The translations under genes were made by a program, and so were the position numbers. Source: CAVSUB01 sp963730995 (GTDB lineage Bacteria > Acidobacteriota > Vicinamibacteria > Vicinamibacterales > 2-12-FULL-66-21). Taken from it: a stretch of DNA of 64,000 bases. The stretch lies in the NCBI GenBank assembly GCA_963730995.1, contig CAVSUB010000002.1:248001-312000 (forward strand), in the 5' to 3' direction. The first letter of the stretch is position 1. The number at the start of each line of letters is the position of its first letter. Under the pieces are notes generated by a model. That model saw nothing but the letters and a program-made list of their open reading frames with translations, made no database searches and had not been told where the DNA came from. Below are positions 26,718-36,713 of this stretch, piece after piece.

Positions 26718-29549
26718 GTGAAGACCATCGACCCCGAACGCTGGAAGGCCCTGAGCCCGTACCTGGACGAAGTGCTGGAGATTGCGACCGGCCAGCGCGA
26801 TCCGTGGCTGACCGCGCTCGCCCAGCGCGAGCCTTCGATTGCCGCGGACCTGCGGATCCTGATTGCCGAGCACCAGGATCTCGATCGCGCGGGATTCCTC
26901 GCCGGCACGGTGGCGCAGACTCCACGCAACTCGTCGCTCGCCGGTCAAGTCGTCGGTGCGTACACGCTCGTCTCGAGTATCGGCGCGGGCGGCATGGGGA
27001 GCGTATGGCTTGCCCGCCGCAGCGACGGGCGATTCGAGGGCTCTGCGGCGGTCAAGCTCCTCGACGCCTCGCTGATTGGGCGCGGCGGAGAAGAACGGTT
27101 CATTCGCGAAGGCACGATCCTCGCGCGGCTGACGCACCCGTCGATCGCCCACCTGATCGACGCCGGCGTCACGCCAACCGGCCAGCCCTATATCGTCCTC
27201 GAGTACGTCGAAGGCGAGCACATCGACGTCTACTGTGACAATCGTCACCTCGACGTCCCCGCGCGCGTCCGTCTGTTTCTGAGCGTCCTGACCGCTGTTG
27301 CCCACGCGCACGCGCACCTCGTGGTGCACCGCGACATCAAACCCTCGAACGTGCTGATCCGCACTCACGATGCCGAGCGGTCAGCCGCCTCGCACGGCGT
27401 CAAGCTGCTGGACTTCGGGATCGCGAAGCTGGTGGGGCCCGAGTCGGAAAACGATCGCGGCGTGGCGATCCCGTCGACCAGGGACAGTGGGTGGGCGTTG
27501 ACCCCCCAGTATGCGGCGCCCGAACAGCTCACCGGCGGCGCGGTGACGACTGCCACCGACGTCTACTCTCTCGGGGTCCTGTTGTACGCCCTGCTCAGCG
27601 GGCAGCATCCGGCTGCCGGCGGCCTCGGGTCTCCGGCGGCGCTGATCGAGGTGATTGTCGAGAGGGAAGCACCGCGCCTCTCCGACTCCATCGCGCACGC
27701 CGCGACCGACGACATCGTGGCGATGGAGGAGAGGGCCTCCAAACGCCGCGCGACCCCCGGCAGCCTGCGCCATGCGCTGATGGGCGACCTCGACACGATC
27801 GTCGCGAAGGCGCTCAAGAAGAATCCGCAGGAGCGCTACCCGTCGGTGACAGCCTTCGCGGACGATCTCCGGAGATACCTCAACGATCACCCGATCGCCG
27901 CGCGACCCGATGCATTCGCTTACCGCGCGGCCAAGTTCGTGCACCGGCACCGGGCGCCGGTGGCGCTCGCCTCGGTTGCCGCGCTTGCGCTCGCTGCCGG
28001 TCTGATCGGCACCTTCACCCAGGCGCGACGCGCGACGCGTCAGGCCGCGCTCGCCGAGAGCCAGCGTCAGCGTGCCGATCAGGAGGCGCGCACCGCGAGC
28101 GCGCAGCGCGATTTCGCCCTTCGACAGCTTTCGCGCGCCGAGTCCATCAGCGATCTCAACGCATTCCTGCTCTCGGACACCGCTCCATCCGCCAAGCCTT
28201 TCACCGCCTCCGAGCTCCTCGGCCGCGCCGAGCACGTCGTCGAACGCCAACGGCAGACCGACGAGAACCACATCGAGATGCTCATCTCTCTCGGCCGCCA
28301 GTACTCGGCGCTGGGCGAGGAGGCAAAGGCCGAAAACCTGCTGAGCAAGGCCTATGACTTGTCGCGGGCCGTTGCCGATCCCGGCACGCGTGCACGAGCG
28401 GCATGCGCCCTCGCGACGCCCATGGCGAAAGCCGGCGAGGGCAACCGCGCCGAGCAGCTCGTGCAGGAGGGCCTCGAGACGTTGCCGAACGAGCCGCAGT
28501 TCATCCTGCACGAGGTGTTCTGCTATCTGCGCGGCGCCGAGGTCTCGATGTGGAGGGGTGAGGAGCCGGCCGGACTCGAGCGAGTCCGCAAGGCGCAGGC
28601 GCTGCTCAACGACTCGCGGCTCTCTTCTCCGCTGCTGGATTATCGCATCTCGTTGGCTCTGGCGGAGCTCTACACCGGCGTCAGGCGTTATCGAGACGCC
28701 ATCCAGTCGTATGCGGATGCGTCCTGCACCCTGGCCTCTCTTGGGCGCGACGACACCGAGACGGCCGGCAACCTGTTCAACTCATGGGGCGCGGTTCTGT
28801 CGCTCCTCGGCCGCCCGCTGGAGGCGGAACCCCTGCTCCGGCGGGGGATTCGGATCCAGGGGCGAACGGACGGCAGCGAGGAACCGGCGCTGGCGATCCA
28901 GCTCGTGCTCTTTGCCCGCGTCCTCAGCGAGCTCCGGCGCCTGCCGGAGGCGGCAGATGTCGCGAGGCGTGCCTACACGAGCGCTCGACGTTTCGGCGAG
29001 GATCGCGTCGTCGATCTCGCGCTGTTGACCCGAGCCTCGATCGCACGCCAGTTCGGCGACATCAATGGTGCCGCGCGGCTGCTTGCCGAAGTCGAGCCCA
29101 GACTGCGCCGATCGACGGTCGCTGGTGACGTCACGTTCGCGACACTCGCCTCCGAGCAGGCCCTGGTTGCACAGGCGCGCGGTGACTCCGGAGCGGCGCT
29201 CGATTCGGCCGATCGAGCGCTCAGGATCGCGGAAGCGTCGACGCACGTGCCGCTCGCACCCAGATTCCTCGTCCGGCGATCCCAACTCGCCTTGCAGCTG
29301 CACCGGTTCGACCAGGCCGTGGCGGATGCCGCTCGAGCGGTGCCGATGGCGGAGGCGAGCGCTGGATCCGGCGAGGTATCGTGCGAGATCGGCCGCGCAC
29401 AGCTCGCCCTCGGTCGCGCGCTGCTCGCTCTGGGGAAGCGCGCGGAAGCGCATACGGCACTCGCGGCCGCGATCGACAACCTGGCGCCGACTCTGGGCGC
29501 CGACCACCAGGAAACCCGCCTGGCGCGTCAGCTCGCGGGTGAGACGTAG
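26718..29549 (+). CDS. Membrane serine/threonine protein kinase with TPR-like C-terminal domain
   Basis: A 943-residue kinase starting at GTG 26718. The kinase domain (about 80-390) has the glycine loop SIGAGGMGSVWLARR, the lysine in AAVKLLD, the catalytic loop HRDIKPSNVL (D206) and DFGIAKL, with a PQYAAPEQL activation segment, so it should be active. A single membrane span follows (APVALASVAALALAAGLIGTF), then a coiled stretch (AESQRQRADQEARTASAQRD) and a long helical C-terminal part with TPR-like repeats, predicted outside the cytoplasm. The architecture is that of Pkn-type kinases paired with ECF sigma factors. Six bases separate it from the sigma gene. Its TAG stop is the TAG of the GTAG that opens a palindromic repeat. 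Confidence 0.92.
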   Translation: MKTIDPERWKALSPYLDEVLEIATGQRDPWLTALAQREPSIAADLRILIAEHQDLDRAGFLAGTVAQTPRNSSLAGQVVGAYTLVSSIGAGGMGSVWLARRSDGRFEGSAAVKLLDASLIGRGGEERFIREGTILARLTHPSIAHLIDAGVTPTGQPYIVLEYVEGEHIDVYCDNRHLDVPARVRLFLSVLTAVAHAHAHLVVHRDIKPSNVLIRTHDAERSAASHGVKLLDFGIAKLVGPESENDRGVAIPSTRDSGWALTPQYAAPEQLTGGAVTTATDVYSLGVLLYALLSGQHPAAGGLGSPAALIEVIVEREAPRLSDSIAHAATDDIVAMEERASKRRATPGSLRHALMGDLDTIVAKALKKNPQERYPSVTAFADDLRRYLNDHPIAARPDAFAYRAAKFVHRHRAPVALASVAALALAAGLIGTFTQARRATRQAALAESQRQRADQEARTASAQRDFALRQLSRAESISDLNAFLLSDTAPSAKPFTASELLGRAEHVVERQRQTDENHIEMLISLGRQYSALGEEAKAENLLSKAYDLSRAVADPGTRARAACALATPMAKAGEGNRAEQLVQEGLETLPNEPQFILHEVFCYLRGAEVSMWRGEEPAGLERVRKAQALLNDSRLSSPLLDYRISLALAELYTGVRRYRDAIQSYADASCTLASLGRDDTETAGNLFNSWGAVLSLLGRPLEAEPLLRRGIRIQGRTDGSEEPALAIQLVLFARVLSELRRLPEAADVARRAYTSARRFGEDRVVDLALLTRASIARQFGDINGAARLLAEVEPRLRRSTVAGDVTFATLASEQALVAQARGDSGAALDSADRALRIAEASTHVPLAPRFLVRRSQLALQLHRFDQAVADAARAVPMAEASAGSGEVSCEIGRAQLALGRALLALGKRAEAHTALAAAIDNLAPTLGADHQETRLARQLAGET

Positions 29550-29642
29550 GCCGGGCCTGAAGGCCCGGCCACGCGGGGTCTGACCACCTTCGACAAGGAT
29601 ACGGTGGTCCGCAGTAGTTTCAGCGAAGGCGGAAGACCCCGC
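29549..29642. repeat. Palindromic repeat cluster between convergent genes
   Basis: A perfect hairpin (GGCCGGGCCT at 29549-29558, AGGCCCGGCC at 29561-29570, loop GA) begins inside the kinase stop codon. A second structure pairs GCGGGGTCT (29573-29581) with AGACCCCGC (29634-29642) and, inside it, GACCACC with GGTGGTC. The pair fills the whole gap to the permease gene and may end both transcripts. Confidence 0.65.
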
Positions 29643-29652
29643 GCGACGAGGT

Positions 29653-32148
29653 TTACTCGTACCTCAAGGCGCGCATCGGATCGATTCTCGACGCGCGCTC
29701 CGCCGGAATGAAGCCCGCACCGAGCGCGACGACCGTCAGGACCACCGCGGAGATCCCGATCACCGAAGGATCGTACCCCTTCAGTTCGAATAGCAACGAC
29801 TCCGCGCTGATGCCGATCGCGATTGCCGCGGCGATGCCGATGACGCCCCCAACCAGCACCATCAGCGCGACCTGGCGCAGCACCATCGTACGGACGTCGC
29901 GGGCGCTCGCGCCGAGCGCCATCCGGAGGCCGATCTCCCGTGTGCGTTGGGCGACGGTGTAGGCAAGCACGCCATACAAGCCGACGGCCGCCAGCATCGT
30001 CGCGAGCAACGCGAAGGACGCCGATAGCGTGCTGATCATCCGATCCAGGAAGACGTTCTCGCGCGCCTGCTGCGGCAGCGTCTTCAGCTGCTCGAGCGGC
30101 AGGTTCGGATCGAGCCGCGCCATCACCTCGGGTACCGCACGCAACGTGCGGTCGGTGTCCGACGCCGTCCGGATGTAGAACGCGAGCGATCCCACGTCCT
30201 TGTTCTGACGGTACGGCCGGAAGAACAGCGGCGGCACCTTCTGCTTGACCTCGCTGTACTTGGCGTCCTGCACCACGCCGATGATTTCGGTGTCGAGCTT
30301 GGTGTCGCTCTGGCCGTTCGACATGCGCTTGCCGACGGCGTTACGTCCGAGGCCGAACTTCTTCGTGAACGCTTCGTTGACGATGGCGACCTTCGGCGCG
30401 TCGCCCGCATCCGCGGGAGTAAACTCGCGGCCGGACATCAGCGGAATCCCCAGCGTGCGGAAGTATCCCGGGCTGACTTCGTTGTACCGGGCGCCGGCAT
30501 CTGTATCGGGACCCTTCTGAAATCCTTCCACCGACACGGAGCTGCCCCAGTTGTTGCCCGCCAGGAGTGGCACGAGCGATGAGGCGACGCCGGTCACCCC
30601 CGGGATCGTCGCGAGCTCCTCTTCGGCGCGGATGAAGAACGCCCGGGATCGCGCGGAATCGTATCCGCTCAATTCCGGCGAGACTCCGAACGTGACGACG
30701 TTGTCGATCTTGAGCCCGAGATCCACCCGGCTCACCTTCATCAGGCTGCTGACGAACAACCCAGCGGAAATGAGGAGCGCCATCGAGAGCGCGATCTGCG
30801 AAGTGACGAGGACAGTCCTGAATCGTGCCGCCGCCCGCGCGCCCGAAGGTTGGCCTGCCTGCGCCTTGAGCGTCGTGACGAGATCCGGCCGCGTACTGTG
30901 AAGCGCGGGGAAGAGGCCGAAGAGCAGCCCGGTGCCAAGCGAAAGCGCCGCCGCGAAGAGCAGCATCGAGCCGCTCAACTCGAGCGACAGCGACCGCGTG
31001 ACATCCGGTGGCAGCAGAGAGCCGATCGTCGCGAGCGTCCACCGCGCGACAACCAGACCAGCGACGCCGCCCATCACGGCGAGAACGCACGACTCGGTCA
31101 GCAGCTGCGCCAGGAGCTGACGGCGGCTGGCGCCGATCGAGATCCGCACAGCCATCTCGGTTGCGCGTCCCGCCGCGCGTGCGAGCAGCAGGTTGGCGAT
31201 GTTGGCGCACGCGATCAGCAACACGATCCCCGTGACCGAGAGCAGAAGTGTGAGGGGAGTTCGGGCCTCGCGGTGCATCGAGCTCTGCCCCCGTCGTCCC
31301 TCCTGGACGACGAGCGGTTTTGCCTTGAATTTCGCCATCGTCTGATCGCTCATGCCCTTCTGAAGCGGCGCCTCGACGTCGTTGATGATCGGTTTGTAGA
31401 CGCCGTTGAGCGATGTCCGCGCCTGCTCGATCGAGACGCCAGGCTTCAGACGTCCGAAGAGGTAGGCCCAGTAACTCCTGCGATCGTCGAAGACCTTCCA
31501 GCCGGGCACCATCAACTGCCGCATCGTCACGGGGACGAAGAGATCGGGGTCCTGACCCAGCGTCGTGCCGTTGAAGCCGCGCGGCGCGACCCCCACGATC
31601 GTCATGGACTGTCCGTTCACGACGATCGGCTGATTCAGCACCGCAGGGTTGCCCCCCAGCCGCGTCGTCCAGTACGAGTGGCTCAGCACCGCTACGAAAT
31701 GACCGCCGATGTTGCGATCGTCGTTGTAGTCGAGCAGCCGGCCGATCGCAGGCGGCAGCCCGAGCACTGGAAAGTACGACCCGGACACGAGCAGGCCGCT
31801 GCCGCTTCGCGCCTGACCCTGGTAGGAAAGGTTGACGCCGAACCCGACGTGAGCGGCAATGCCGGTGAGGACCGTCTGGGCGCGCTCCAGATCCTTGAAC
31901 ATCGGATAACTGAAGACGTCGTCACATTCACCCGCCTGGCCGCATGACTGGGAGCCTGGTTTGGGCGACGGGGCGGACAGGTTGACCAGGCGGCCTGGCT
32001 CCTGAACAGGCAGCGCCCGGAGCAGCGTCTGGTCGAAGAGGGAGAAGATCGCCGCGTTCGCCCCGATCCCGAGCGCCAGCGAAATGACCGCCACAGCCGT
32101 CACAAACGGGGTCTTGAAGAGTCTGCGAAAGGCGAGCTTGAGATGCAC
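29653..32148 (-). CDS. Orphan ABC permease, MacB/FtsX type (ADOP family)
   Basis: An 831-residue permease with two copies of the MacB-like periplasmic domain plus FtsX membrane module. The N-terminal span LFKTPFVTAVAVISLALGIG is followed by a periplasmic domain (VSGSYFPVLGLPPAIGRLL), three spans (LLLSVTGIVLLIACANIANLL onward), the second periplasmic part (EGFQKGPDTDAGARYNEVSP) and three terminal spans with AYTVAQRTREIGLRMALGAS. It starts with GTG after GGAGG. No ATPase gene is adjacent, which is normal for this acidobacterial duplicated orphan group. Substrates may be lipoproteins, peptides or drugs; nothing here decides. Confidence 0.9.
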   Translation of the reverse strand: MHLKLAFRRLFKTPFVTAVAVISLALGIGANAAIFSLFDQTLLRALPVQEPGRLVNLSAPSPKPGSQSCGQAGECDDVFSYPMFKDLERAQTVLTGIAAHVGFGVNLSYQGQARSGSGLLVSGSYFPVLGLPPAIGRLLDYNDDRNIGGHFVAVLSHSYWTTRLGGNPAVLNQPIVVNGQSMTIVGVAPRGFNGTTLGQDPDLFVPVTMRQLMVPGWKVFDDRRSYWAYLFGRLKPGVSIEQARTSLNGVYKPIINDVEAPLQKGMSDQTMAKFKAKPLVVQEGRRGQSSMHREARTPLTLLLSVTGIVLLIACANIANLLLARAAGRATEMAVRISIGASRRQLLAQLLTESCVLAVMGGVAGLVVARWTLATIGSLLPPDVTRSLSLELSGSMLLFAAALSLGTGLLFGLFPALHSTRPDLVTTLKAQAGQPSGARAAARFRTVLVTSQIALSMALLISAGLFVSSLMKVSRVDLGLKIDNVVTFGVSPELSGYDSARSRAFFIRAEEELATIPGVTGVASSLVPLLAGNNWGSSVSVEGFQKGPDTDAGARYNEVSPGYFRTLGIPLMSGREFTPADAGDAPKVAIVNEAFTKKFGLGRNAVGKRMSNGQSDTKLDTEIIGVVQDAKYSEVKQKVPPLFFRPYRQNKDVGSLAFYIRTASDTDRTLRAVPEVMARLDPNLPLEQLKTLPQQARENVFLDRMISTLSASFALLATMLAAVGLYGVLAYTVAQRTREIGLRMALGASARDVRTMVLRQVALMVLVGGVIGIAAAIAIGISAESLLFELKGYDPSVIGISAVVLTVVALGAGFIPAERASRIDPMRALRYE

Positions 32149-32261
32149 GTTTTGCGCTCCTCCAACGAGCTACCGGACCGAAACGTGTGACGCGGAACGT
32201 GACGAAACGGTTTGCCCTTCGGCTCGGACGCGGGCAATCGCCGGTCCCAGCCGAATCCTCA

Positions 32262-32267
32262 TATAAT
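32262..32267 (+). promoter_or_regulatory. TATAAT -10 box upstream of the metallo-beta-lactamase-fold gene
   Basis: A perfect TATAAT lies 76 bases before the ATG at 32343, in the gap between divergent genes. The expected -35 position is GC-rich and unlike TTGACA, so the promoter is weak or activator-dependent. Confidence 0.4.
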
Positions 32268-32342
32268 CAGCCCGCTCACCAGGATCGGGGCCTCCGGCTC
32301 GAGGAGGCCGTGTACGTCAAACACTTGTCCGCGGAGGCATGC

Positions 32343-33800
32343 ATGCGCAAGCGGATTGCGGGAAGCGTGGCACTTTCGACGATGCTGACGCTCGTCGCGG
32401 CAGCACAGGATCCCAAGGCTGTCATCAGCGAATCAACGAAAGCGATGGGCGCCGACAGCCTGAACGCCATCACTTTTTCGGGATCGGCGTCGAGCGCCAA
32501 TTTCGGCCAGACCAAGAACATCAGCGGCCCCTACGTGCTGTCGACGAGCACCACGAACTATACCCGCACCATCGATCTGACGCAGCCGGCGTCACGCGTC
32601 ACGGGTACGTCGATGACGCCTGCTCCGGCGGGGGCGCCACCGGCGCAGCCGGTGAACCTCAACCAGTCTATTGCCCCGAATGCGCCCTGGACGCAACAGC
32701 TGGAAATCTGGATCACACCCTGGGGCTTCCTGAAGGGCGCCGCCGCCAACAACGCCACCGTGCGGCAGGAACGGATCGGTGGAAAAACGTTCGACGTCGT
32801 GTCGTGGATGACACCTCAGAAGTCACCGTCCGGCGCCGTCTACACGGTGACCGGTTACATCGACGACAAGAAGATGGTCGATCGCGTCGAGACCTGGGTG
32901 GAGCATCCGATCCTCGGCGACCTCCACGTCGAGGCGTCGTACAGCGACTACAAGGACTTCGGCGGATTGAAGGTTCCCGGGAAGATCGTGCAGAAACGAG
33001 CCGGGTGGTCGACGTTCGAAGCGACGATAGCAAACGGCGCCGCGAATCCTCCCAATCTGACCGCCTTGATGGCGCCTCCGGCGCCGGCCGCAGGCGCAGC
33101 GCCCGCGCAAGGAGCGGCGCCGGCAGCACCCGCCGCGGCGCCCGCCGTCCAGTCGGAGAAACTGGCGGATGGCGTCTACCGCATCACCGGTGGCTACGTC
33201 GCGCTCGCGGTGGAGATGAAGGACTACGTGGTCGTGCTCGAAGGCGGCCAGAACGAGGCGCGCGGCCTCGCGGTCATCGCCGAAACCAAGCGCGTTCTGC
33301 CCAACAAGCCGATCAAGTACGTCGTCAACACGCATGCGCACTTCGATCACGCGAGCGGGCTCGCACCGTTCGTCGCCGAAGGCATCACGATCATCACGCA
33401 GGCGAACAACAAGAGCTTTCTCGAGAACGCCCTCGGCGCGCAGCGGAAGCTCGTAGGGGACACGCTCGCGAAGGCGGGCAAGAAACCCAGGATCGACAGC
33501 GTGGGTGAGAAAAAAGTCCTCAAGGACGACACACGCACGATCGAGCTCCATCACGTGATCAACCTCGATCACAGCGACGGCATGCTGATCGCGTTCCTGC
33601 CGAAAGAGAAAGTGCTCTTCACGGCGGACTTCAACATCCCGGCCGCCGGGCAGCCCGTGAGCCCCTCCATTGGAACACTCGTGCAGAACGTGGAGCGGCT
33701 GAAGCTGGACTTCGACAGGCACGTGCTGGTGCACGCGCCGAACCCGGATCGGCCGCTGACGAAAGCCGACCTGCTGGCGTTGGCGAAAGGGACGAATTAG
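32343..33800 (+). CDS. Exported metallo-beta-lactamase-fold hydrolase
   Basis: A 485-residue protein. The start MRKRIAGSVALSTMLTLVAA is a signal peptide, and GGAGG lies six bases upstream. Residues about 20-235 form an N-terminal lipoprotein-localisation-like beta domain (GYIDDKKMVDRVETW). After an Ala/Pro-rich linker (APAAGAAPAQGAAPAAPAA) comes the metallo-beta-lactamase domain, with THAHFDHASG giving the HxHxDH zinc ligands, a further histidine in NLDHSDGM, the bridging aspartate in FTADFN and a last histidine in HVLVHAPNPD. It should hydrolyse an ester, amide or thioester outside the cytoplasm; lactamase activity is not implied. The next gene starts ten bases on. Confidence 0.87.
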   Translation: MRKRIAGSVALSTMLTLVAAAQDPKAVISESTKAMGADSLNAITFSGSASSANFGQTKNISGPYVLSTSTTNYTRTIDLTQPASRVTGTSMTPAPAGAPPAQPVNLNQSIAPNAPWTQQLEIWITPWGFLKGAAANNATVRQERIGGKTFDVVSWMTPQKSPSGAVYTVTGYIDDKKMVDRVETWVEHPILGDLHVEASYSDYKDFGGLKVPGKIVQKRAGWSTFEATIANGAANPPNLTALMAPPAPAAGAAPAQGAAPAAPAAAPAVQSEKLADGVYRITGGYVALAVEMKDYVVVLEGGQNEARGLAVIAETKRVLPNKPIKYVVNTHAHFDHASGLAPFVAEGITIITQANNKSFLENALGAQRKLVGDTLAKAGKKPRIDSVGEKKVLKDDTRTIELHHVINLDHSDGMLIAFLPKEKVLFTADFNIPAAGQPVSPSIGTLVQNVERLKLDFDRHVLVHAPNPDRPLTKADLLALAKGTN

Positions 33801-33810
33801 AAACGACTCC

Positions 33811-35565
33811 ATGAGGTGGGCTCGTGCGTTTGCGGCAACGTCGATTGTCGTGAGCATCATCTCCGTCGCCAGACCGTTCACGGTACCCGGGTTCCCGGCA
33901 GGGCACGACACACCGGCCCATCTCACGTACGCGCATCTGTTCGATCGCGCAATCAGACAGGGACAGTTTCCTGTCCGGTGGACCGAGTGGGCTCGCGGGG
34001 GTCAGGGTCAACCGCTGTTCAACTTCTATCAACCGGGCCTCTATTACATCGTCACGGGGGTTCGCGCGGCGACCGGCCTCAGCCTGTCACGTGCGCTGAA
34101 GCTGAGCGTGGTCTTGTTGTGGTGGATTGGAGGGCTGCTCCTTTTCCTGTTGCTATCGCAGTTCGGTCGCTGGCCAGCTGCGCTTGGAGCCGTGCTGTTC
34201 GTCTTCTCGCCATACCTGATGCTCGATGTGAACGTGAGGGCCGCGTACCCGGAGCTGGCGGCGTTGTGCTTTGCGCCAGGCGTCCTCCTCTCAATCGACC
34301 GCCTCTCGAGAAGCGGCCGGATGGAGTACGCCTTCAGTGGCGCCTGTTTTGTCGCCCTGGTGCTCGTCTGCCATCTGCCGGCGTTTCTGATATTCAGTCC
34401 GCTGTTCGTGATGTATGCCTTGTATCTACGGCGAGCTCTCGAGCCTGCCGGCGTGCGGACCTCTCGCATCTCAGCACGAATCTTCTCGTTGGTTCTTCTC
34501 GCCGGACTCGGCCTCGGGATGGCGACCTTTTATGTGCTGCCTGCGCTGGCGGAACGGCAATTCGTCGGCCTGAGCGTGATGACCAGCGGCTACTTCGACT
34601 ATGCACACCACTTCGTGTCCCCCGGGCAGTGGGTGCGATTCGACTGGGGATTCGGTAGTTCGATCGACGGACCTCAGGATCGGCTGTCGTTCCAGATCGG
34701 GATTCTTCAATGGATTGTGATCGCCGCTGCTGTCGTGAGCACCGCCGTAGGTCTCATCAAAGGCCGTCTCAATCGCGCTGCTGGCTGGATCTGTTTCTGG
34801 CTGGGATTCATCGCGTTCGCGATGCTGATGATGAGCCGGGCCTCACACCCCGTGTGGGCGGCATTCCCTCCGCTGATCTACCTTCAGTTCCCGTGGCGCT
34901 ATCTGATGTTGATCTCGGTATGTTGCGCGGCCTGCGCGGCAGCCCTGCTGTCACGAGTGCGCAGCGAACCGGCGCAGATCGCGATCGTGCTGCTGGCACT
35001 GGCCGGTCAGCTCAGCGCCGCACGGCCGCAGCACAAACCGAAGGCATATTTCACGGCGGACGAGATGAACATCTACGACACACCCTGGACGAAAGCGACC
35101 GACATCAGCCATGTCTATTTCGAGGTTCCGTACCTGCCACGATCAGCGACACACCTACCCGCTGGTGACATCGGCCGGTGGACGCTCATCAAGGGACGCG
35201 CCGACGTGCGCGAAGTGAGCCTGAAAGACGATGAGGTCATCCTGGACGTCAACGCGATCGACGGCCCTGACGCCACACACGTGTCCGTCAACTCCTACCC
35301 CTTCCCAGGGTGGAGGGCGCGATTGGATGGTACCGACGTGACGATCGTCCAGTCGACCGACACCGACTATATGACCGTCCGCATTCCGCCGGGCCGGCAT
35401 CGCCTCGAGGTCAAGTTCACGAACACTTCAATCCGTTCCATCGCCAACATAACGAGCGTGGTGTCTCTCGGCGTCTGCCTGGCGGGGCTGGCGACCGTGG
35501 TCTTTTCCCGCTCTGTTCGAGATCGTCGCCTTCGGCGTCCGTCAAACACTCGAGGCCGCCCGTGA
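33811..35565 (+). CDS. Multispanning membrane protein, PTPS-related (PF10131-like)
   Basis: A 584-residue inner-membrane protein with about ten hydrophobic segments and a C-terminal soluble beta-rich part (residues about 450-560, SVNSYPFPGWRARLDGTDVT). The first loop GFPAGHDTPAHLTYAHLFDR, with Asp and His, and QPLFNFYQPGLYYI match membrane proteins annotated as 6-pyruvoyl-tetrahydropterin synthase-related, which resemble GT-C glycosyltransferases and YfhO. A role in envelope polysaccharide or lipid glycosylation is inferred from that resemblance. It follows the metallo-hydrolase by ten bases and probably shares its transcript. Confidence 0.75.
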   Translation: MRWARAFAATSIVVSIISVARPFTVPGFPAGHDTPAHLTYAHLFDRAIRQGQFPVRWTEWARGGQGQPLFNFYQPGLYYIVTGVRAATGLSLSRALKLSVVLLWWIGGLLLFLLLSQFGRWPAALGAVLFVFSPYLMLDVNVRAAYPELAALCFAPGVLLSIDRLSRSGRMEYAFSGACFVALVLVCHLPAFLIFSPLFVMYALYLRRALEPAGVRTSRISARIFSLVLLAGLGLGMATFYVLPALAERQFVGLSVMTSGYFDYAHHFVSPGQWVRFDWGFGSSIDGPQDRLSFQIGILQWIVIAAAVVSTAVGLIKGRLNRAAGWICFWLGFIAFAMLMMSRASHPVWAAFPPLIYLQFPWRYLMLISVCCAACAAALLSRVRSEPAQIAIVLLALAGQLSAARPQHKPKAYFTADEMNIYDTPWTKATDISHVYFEVPYLPRSATHLPAGDIGRWTLIKGRADVREVSLKDDEVILDVNAIDGPDATHVSVNSYPFPGWRARLDGTDVTIVQSTDTDYMTVRIPPGRHRLEVKFTNTSIRSIANITSVVSLGVCLAGLATVVFSRSVRDRRLRRPSNTRGRP

Positions 35566-35649
35566 CCTCCAGCGCAGCTGCAATCTTTGGCGCTGCCCCT
35601 GTGGGCGTCCGACGTGGAGCGCGGAGGTTCCGTTCTCGAGGCCTCGGCT

Positions 35650-36606
35650 TCATGCTCCGGATTCATCGGAATTCAGACGTTTGACCGCCGCCGCTCCCCA
35701 CTGCTCGAACCCCAACTCTTTCAGCCGGACGAACAGCGCGTCCACCTGTGCCCTGGTCGGGTTCACCAGCGGCGGACGCACGGGACCAACGGGGACCCCA
35801 AGTCGGACCATCAACGCCTTGGCGGTGCCCATGTAGCTCGTGCCGGCGATCGCGTCGACCATGGCGATCGAAATGGACTGCAGCCGGCGGGCTTCGTTCA
35901 GGTCTCCTCGATCGAACGCGGCAATCAGGTTCGTGTAGAGGCGGAGGGCCCAGTTGTAGGTCGAGCCGACGCCTCCGCGCGCGCCGGTGGCGATCGCTCC
36001 GAGCAGCGCTTCGTCCACGCCCCACGGCAGATCGAACCGGCCCCCACCCGCATCGAGGCAGCGGCGGTAGGACACGAGGTCGGGGTTCGTGAACTTGATC
36101 CCGGCGAGATTGGGAATGCGCGCGCCGGCATCGCTCAGAAAACGTTCCATCGAGAGCGAGACACCGGTCATGGACGGGATGTCGTAGTAGTAAAACGGCA
36201 GCTCGGGCGTCTCGGCGGCGATTGCGGCGCACCAGTCCACGAGGTCCGGCACGTTGACCGGCTTGAAGTACGACGGGGCCATCGAGCTGACGGCGGACAG
36301 CCCGAGCGCGCGGGCCCGTCGCGCGAGGGTCCTGGCCTCGTCCAGGGAGTTGCCTCCGACGTGAGCGACGACGGCGATGCCCTGGGTCGGTCCGGCATGT
36401 GCCCAGGCCTCGTACAGGGCCTGCCGTTCGGCGCATGTCAGCGAATGACATTCGCCGGTTGACCCCGTGACGAAGACCGTTCGGACCCCGTTCGCCGCCA
36501 GAAACGCGGCCTGGGTTGGAACCACGTCGGCAGCGAGGGATCCGTCTGCATGAAAGGGCGAGTGCACCGCCGGAACGAGCTCGTGAAGCCCCGTGATCGA
36601 TTGCAT
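35650..36606 (-). CDS. Dihydrodipicolinate synthase/N-acetylneuraminate lyase family aldolase
   Basis: A 318-residue TIM-barrel aldolase. GSTGECHSLT is the pyruvate-carboxylate binding loop, Y141 lies in FYYYDIPSMTGV, and the Schiff-base lysine K171 is in GIKFTNPD. FYYYDIPSMTG and GGVGSTYN are closer to N-acetylneuraminate lyase than to DapA, so cleavage or synthesis of a 2-keto-3-deoxy sugar acid is the best guess. No sialic acid catabolic operon surrounds it; the Asp-box protein at the left end is 34 kb away and should not be linked to it. ATG 36606 is preferred. Convergent with the PTPS-related gene and divergent from an orphan permease. Confidence 0.85.
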   Translation of the reverse strand: MQSITGLHELVPAVHSPFHADGSLAADVVPTQAAFLAANGVRTVFVTGSTGECHSLTCAERQALYEAWAHAGPTQGIAVVAHVGGNSLDEARTLARRARALGLSAVSSMAPSYFKPVNVPDLVDWCAAIAAETPELPFYYYDIPSMTGVSLSMERFLSDAGARIPNLAGIKFTNPDLVSYRRCLDAGGGRFDLPWGVDEALLGAIATGARGGVGSTYNWALRLYTNLIAAFDRGDLNEARRLQSISIAMVDAIAGTSYMGTAKALMVRLGVPVGPVRPPLVNPTRAQVDALFVRLKELGFEQWGAAAVKRLNSDESGA

Positions 36607-36713
36607 GAGTAGAATCTAACTGTTTCGACGGTTCGAACGTCTTATGTGCGACGCGGAGCTGCGCCCGATTCCGAGCGCGCAGGTCGAACGGCCGCTGTCC
36701 AGCCGGAGCGCCC

